The notes beneath the pieces were generated by a model. The model worked only from the letters and a program-made list of their open reading frames with translations, was not told the origin of the DNA and did not search any database. A stretch of DNA of 64,000 nucleotides from Bin87 sp965222895 (GTDB taxonomy: Bacteria > Chloroflexota > Dehalococcoidia > Lucifugimonadales > UBA3495): positions 1,054,001-1,118,000 of the forward strand of contig CBDCVB010000002.1 of the NCBI GenBank assembly GCA_965222895.1. Reading direction: 5' to 3'. A program made the translations under genes and the position numbers. Below, one piece after another: positions 60,651 through 64,000 of the stretch (positions within the stretch are counted from its first letter, which is position 1; each line of letters opens with the position of its first letter).

Positions 60651-62555
60651 ATGATTTTCCGACAACTCTGGCATCCCAGGACGCTATTGGCGCTGGGCGC
60701 GTTGATTGCGCTGTTGGCCATTGCGGCTTGCGGCGGCACTGCTACCCCGGACCAGGCCGGCGATGGCGGCAGTAGCGAGACCGCTGCCACCCCGACGCTA
60801 GACCCGTTCGTCGGCGCTCAGGAACCCACGCCCACTGCACGGCTAGATGCTACGAATACCCCGGTGCCGGTGCCCACGGCAATGGCCGCCGACCAGAGAC
60901 CCGATTGGTGGGTGGAGGGCGCGAGCAAACATTACCGTGGTGATTTCCCGCTGGTGGCCACCAGCAACCCCGGTTTCTGGGACGTGCATTACGGCGGTTC
61001 GATGAACACGGTATTGATTCCGTCGGGGCCGCGCTTCAATCAATTGTTGGAGTACAACCCGGTGAACCCCGGAGAGATAATCGGCGACCTGGCGGTGAGT
61101 TGGGAATCCTACGAAGATGGCGATGAGTTCGGTTACATCTTCCAGCTGCACCCGGATGCTAATTTCACCGACGGGCAGCCGGTAACCGCTGAAGACGTAG
61201 CGTTCTCCATTGATCGCATCACACTGGGACAGGTGGAAGAGGGCGTGCTCCGCGCTCGCACCGGCTTTCTCAACAACTTCGTAAAGCATGGCACCGCCAA
61301 GGCGATTGACGACAAGACGGTGAAAATTCCGCTGCGTTTCCCCGCCGCCGGTTTCCTGCCCAACCTGGCATCCGACTACATGAAGATTTACCCCAAACAC
61401 GTGGCCGAAAATCTCACGCAGGAGCAGGCCAACCAGGGCTTTACCCAGGTTGATGCTATCGCGGCGATTAACGCCGGCCAACCGAACAGCCTCATCGGGT
61501 CCGGGCCGTGGATGCTCCGGGAATGGGAAAAAGACCAGGGGTATGCCTACGACCGAAACCCCAACTACTTCAAAGAAGGCCGGCCTTTCTTTGACGGCCT
61601 CCGTATATTCCTGATTAGGGATACCAGCCGCCGACTGTCGGCCCTGCAAGCCGGGCAGGTCTATGGCACCTACCAGCCCGTTACGGGCAGCAACCGGCCC
61701 GAAGATATGGCACGCCTGGAGGAAGATACCGATGGCCGCGTGCGCGCTTTCATCCTGGAAGCCTCCGGCATTCAGGCGTATTTCCTGAACACCACAAAAC
61801 CGCCTTTCGATGACCCCCGGGTTCGGCGGGCGTTCTACCTGGGGCTGGATCGTGATTTGGGCGTAGAAAAGTCCATTATGGGATTTGGTCAGCCGGGCAC
61901 GTTCTTTGCCCCCGGCGTGGTCGAAGACCTGGAAAGCCTACGTGCCACTAATCCGGCTTACGGCGATCGGGAAGCTGCCCTCACTGAAGCTCGCCAACTC
62001 TTGACCGACGCCGGCTTTGCTGACGGATTCAAGGTCAAGGTGAACGTGGTTAATAGCAACCCCTCTCTGTCCAGCGCAGAAGTTACCGCTCCGCAGATGC
62101 GGGATGACCTGAACATCGACATCACCATCGAACCCACCGACCTCGCTACCATGTACGTGGGAATGCGCGACGGTGTGGCCAACCTCGACGCGGTGGGCAC
62201 CGGCATTATTCTGCGCGACCCCGGCGACATCATCAATCAGTTCTACCTGCAGGACGTGCTGCGCAACCCCCACAACTGGCAGAATGACCGGGTGGATGAG
62301 CTCATCAACTTGCAGAACCGGGAAGTGGACCCCGCCGTTCGACAGGGCCAGCTGGAAGAGCTGGCTGACATCCTGCACCGGGGCGAGAGCCACTGGCTCC
62401 CCTACTTCTGGTACTCCAGCGGTGGAGCCCTGGACTATCGCATCCGCAATTTCTACTATCCGGCGACGGTGCAGCTCATCAAGAAGTGGGACCACGTCTG
62501 GTTTGATGAGACCCGCGAAATCCCCCCGGCGAACGTAAAGGGATACCAACCCTAA
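60651..62555 (+). CDS. Peptide/oligopeptide ABC substrate-binding lipoprotein, copy 2
   Basis: 634 residues; AGGAGG precedes the ATG. The signal ends ALLAIAACGG (lipobox Cys), followed by a Thr/Pro linker. The SBP_bac_5 blocks closely follow copy 1: YNPVNPGEIIGDLAVSWESY, NFTDGQPVTAEDVAFSIDRI, NPNYFKEGRPFFDGLRIFL, DDPRVRRAFYLGLDR. The two are paralogues with many identical stretches but different N-terminal linkers and insertions, suggesting different ligands for one permease. Confidence 0.9.
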   Translation: MIFRQLWHPRTLLALGALIALLAIAACGGTATPDQAGDGGSSETAATPTLDPFVGAQEPTPTARLDATNTPVPVPTAMAADQRPDWWVEGASKHYRGDFPLVATSNPGFWDVHYGGSMNTVLIPSGPRFNQLLEYNPVNPGEIIGDLAVSWESYEDGDEFGYIFQLHPDANFTDGQPVTAEDVAFSIDRITLGQVEEGVLRARTGFLNNFVKHGTAKAIDDKTVKIPLRFPAAGFLPNLASDYMKIYPKHVAENLTQEQANQGFTQVDAIAAINAGQPNSLIGSGPWMLREWEKDQGYAYDRNPNYFKEGRPFFDGLRIFLIRDTSRRLSALQAGQVYGTYQPVTGSNRPEDMARLEEDTDGRVRAFILEASGIQAYFLNTTKPPFDDPRVRRAFYLGLDRDLGVEKSIMGFGQPGTFFAPGVVEDLESLRATNPAYGDREAALTEARQLLTDAGFADGFKVKVNVVNSNPSLSSAEVTAPQMRDDLNIDITIEPTDLATMYVGMRDGVANLDAVGTGIILRDPGDIINQFYLQDVLRNPHNWQNDRVDELINLQNREVDPAVRQGQLEELADILHRGESHWLPYFWYSSGGALDYRIRNFYYPATVQLIKKWDHVWFDETREIPPANVKGYQP

Positions 62556-62594
62556 GCGACGGACTTACTGGATAGACCAACCACAACGCGAGAC

Positions 62595-62627
62595 TTGGCC
62601 GGCCCGGATTCACTCTGGGCCGGCCAA
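62595..62627 (+). terminator. Strong hairpin between binding protein and permease genes
   Basis: TTGGCCGGCCC (62595-62605) pairs perfectly with GGGCCGGCCAA (62617-62627), an 11-bp stem with an 11-nt loop and no T-run. It probably stabilises the binding-protein mRNA or limits read-through to the permeases. Confidence 0.6.
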
Positions 62628-62680
62628 CGTGTACGTTGGCCACCCGTAGCACAGTAGACGCACCGAGCAGGAGTTAAGGA

Positions 62681-63640
62681 ATGTCACAATACCTATTGCG
62701 AAGAATGCTCCTCTTCATCCCCACTATGCTGCTGGCGACCATTCTGGTTTTTGCCCTGTTCTCAATCGTGCCGGGGGATGCGGCAGTCTACCTGCTCACG
62801 GGTGAAGATGCTGGCGGGCGCGTGACTAACGACGACTTCGAGCGCCTGCGCAAGGACCTGGGCCTGGACCGTCCCGTCTATGTGCAGTACGCCGACTGGT
62901 TGTGGGGTGTGGTGCGCGGTGATCTGGGTGAGTCCCTCTACTACGGTGAACCCTTCGGCTTCGAGTTGCTGGAGCGGTTTGCGAGAACATTTGAACTGGC
63001 CGTGCTGGCCATCGGCATGGCCTTTGTCGCCGCCGTACCTTTAGGAATTCTGTCGGCCATGAAACAGGACACCGGAGTGGATTACGCCAGCCGAGTAATT
63101 GCATTGCTCGGCATCGCGATGCCCACCTTCTGGATTGGCGTGCTGGTGATTTATGGCCTGGCCTACGGGACGGGCTGGCTGCCCCCGTTAGAATATGCTC
63201 ACCTGTGGGACGACCCCTGGCAAAACTTGCAGTTGATGCTATTGCCCGCTGCGGTGGTCGGATTCCACGACATGGCGTTTACGGCGCGGGTAACCCGCTC
63301 GGCGATGCTCGAAGTTATGCGGGAAGACTATATGCGTACCGCCCGTTCCAAGGGACTACGCGAGTGGGTGGTAGTGGGCCGACACGCGCTGAAAAATGCA
63401 CTGCTGCCGGTCATCACTGTTTCCGGTTACCAGTTTGGCCGGTTGCTGGGTGGCGTAATCATCGTGGAGCAGATATTCGTGGTGCCTGGTGTGGGCAAGT
63501 TCCTGATTGACGCCATCAACCACCGCGATTTTCCGGTTATCCAGGGCGTAATCCTGATGACCGCGGCCGTGGTGCTGCTGCTGAACCTGATTATCGATAT
63601 GTTGTACGGCATTCTTGACCCCCGCATTCGCTACGGATAG
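62681..63640 (+). CDS. dppB: Peptide ABC transporter permease, DppB-like
   Basis: 319 residues. AGGAGTTAAGGA precedes the ATG. The N-terminus YLLRRMLLFIPTMLLATILV and the domain with RVTRSAMLEVMREDYMRTAR and SKGLREWVVVGRHALKNALL (EAA loop) are typical of the first permease of Dpp/Opp systems, with about six membrane helices. It forms the channel with DppC for solutes caught by the two binding lipoproteins. Confidence 0.92.
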   Translation: MSQYLLRRMLLFIPTMLLATILVFALFSIVPGDAAVYLLTGEDAGGRVTNDDFERLRKDLGLDRPVYVQYADWLWGVVRGDLGESLYYGEPFGFELLERFARTFELAVLAIGMAFVAAVPLGILSAMKQDTGVDYASRVIALLGIAMPTFWIGVLVIYGLAYGTGWLPPLEYAHLWDDPWQNLQLMLLPAAVVGFHDMAFTARVTRSAMLEVMREDYMRTARSKGLREWVVVGRHALKNALLPVITVSGYQFGRLLGGVIIVEQIFVVPGVGKFLIDAINHRDFPVIQGVILMTAAVVLLLNLIIDMLYGILDPRIRYG

Positions 63641-63686
63641 ACGGTAGCAATGACCGAGTTGAGCGTAAGAAGCGGCAGGTGTTGTA

Positions 63687-64000
63687 ATGATTGATCAAAC
63701 TACTGAATCGGCAATATTAACCCATGATGCCATCGCCGCACCCGGGTTGGGAAAGCGTGCGTGGATAGGGTTCTCGCGCTTCGTGCGAACCAAGCCCCTG
63801 GGCGCGATTGGCGGTGTCTTAGTGCTGACGCTGGTGGTGGTGGCGTTGATGGCTCCGGTCCTGGCGCCCTACGATCCCAGATCGACACCGGCCGCGCCTT
63901 GGGAAGCGCCCAACTCCGCCTATAAGCTTGGCGCTGATTACGTGGGGCGCGATGTGCTGAGCCGCCTGATTTATGGCGCGCGCATCTCCCTGTACGTGGG
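63687..64000 (+). CDS. dppC: Peptide ABC transporter permease, DppC-like, N-terminal part
   Basis: 104 residues are inside the window, starting MIDQTTESAILTHDAIAAPG from the ATG at 63687. FVRTKPLGAIGGVLVLTLVV gives the first membrane helix, and APYDPRSTPAAPWEAPNSAY followed by KLGADYVGRDVLSRLIYGAR is the characteristic DppC/OppC periplasmic loop. It is truncated by the window end; ATPase genes may follow. Confidence 0.9.
   Translation, partial: MIDQTTESAILTHDAIAAPGLGKRAWIGFSRFVRTKPLGAIGGVLVLTLVVVALMAPVLAPYDPRSTPAAPWEAPNSAYKLGADYVGRDVLSRLIYGARISLYV

Overview
The window is high-GC bacterial DNA, mostly chromosomal, with several mobile-element scars. Many flavin and catabolic genes point to an uncultured Chloroflexota-type bacterium, perhaps close to the SAR202/Dehalococcoidia group: two luciferase-like (LLM) oxidoreductases, two GMC oxidoreductases, an F420/Ddn-like protein, hydantoinases, a LigB-type dioxygenase, a ThDP enzyme, a MetE-like protein and peptide ABC transport. 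This taxonomic guess rests on gene content only. No rRNA, tRNA or CRISPR was seen. The one core replication gene is dnaN.

Layout. 1-1217: start of a quinone oxidoreductase and a D-2-hydroxyacid dehydrogenase (minus). 1690-10611: a secreted protein and a giant CARDB-repeat surface protein split by an IS4-like element; the 7-bp target duplication and the rejoined frame are both visible. 10619-13537: a FAD/Fe-S oxidase. 13642-14856: an IS110 element sitting inside a palindromic genomic repeat, with a likely bridge-RNA leader. 15072-17431: a broken branched-chain-type binding protein and an SGNH hydrolase. 17718-22992: a GMC oxidoreductase followed by a DUF1800 / NHL propeller / DUF1501 set, closed by a strong terminator. 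28736 down to 23088 (minus): a catabolic run of LigB dioxygenase, Cys-rich small protein, MetE-like protein, LLM oxidoreductase and a frameshifted ThDP enzyme. 29002-36350: two MFS transporters, a rhodanese, an LLM enzyme and a duplicated LUD gene whose copies flank one of the MFS genes. Transposase scraps lie at 35218-35580. 36758-38100: an alpha/beta hydrolase and a dead serine recombinase.

38393-49140 holds dnaN and alaX (divergent, each with an extended -10 box), hyuA, a PIG-L deacetylase, a two-gene defence-like island, a Ddn-like protein, hyuB and a family-5-type uracil-DNA glycosylase. The island pairs a putative HEPN protein with a methyltransferase-nuclease fusion and separates hyuA from hyuB. 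49143-52408 has a vapBC pair whose toxin is broken by a 14-bp tandem duplication, a small membrane protein, and a second methyltransferase fused to an HNH nuclease. 52535-64000 holds a second GMC enzyme, small mobile repeats, a Uma2 nuclease, a dihydropyrimidinase-like amidohydrolase, a zinc-ribbon/PQQ propeller, and a peptide ABC operon with two tandem binding proteins and two permeases, the last cut by the window end.

Two themes stand out. One is uptake and oxidation of recalcitrant organic compounds: peptide transporter, hydantoinases, flavoenzymes, ring-cleavage dioxygenase and sugar/alcohol oxidases. The other is a mobile and defence layer with many recent events: IS insertions, intragenic duplication, frameshifts, a nonsense mutation and MITE-like elements. 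The best candidates for undescribed biology are the HEPN plus methyltransferase-nuclease island, the pair of methyltransferase fusions carrying different nuclease modules, and the IS110 bridge-RNA region with its repeat target.
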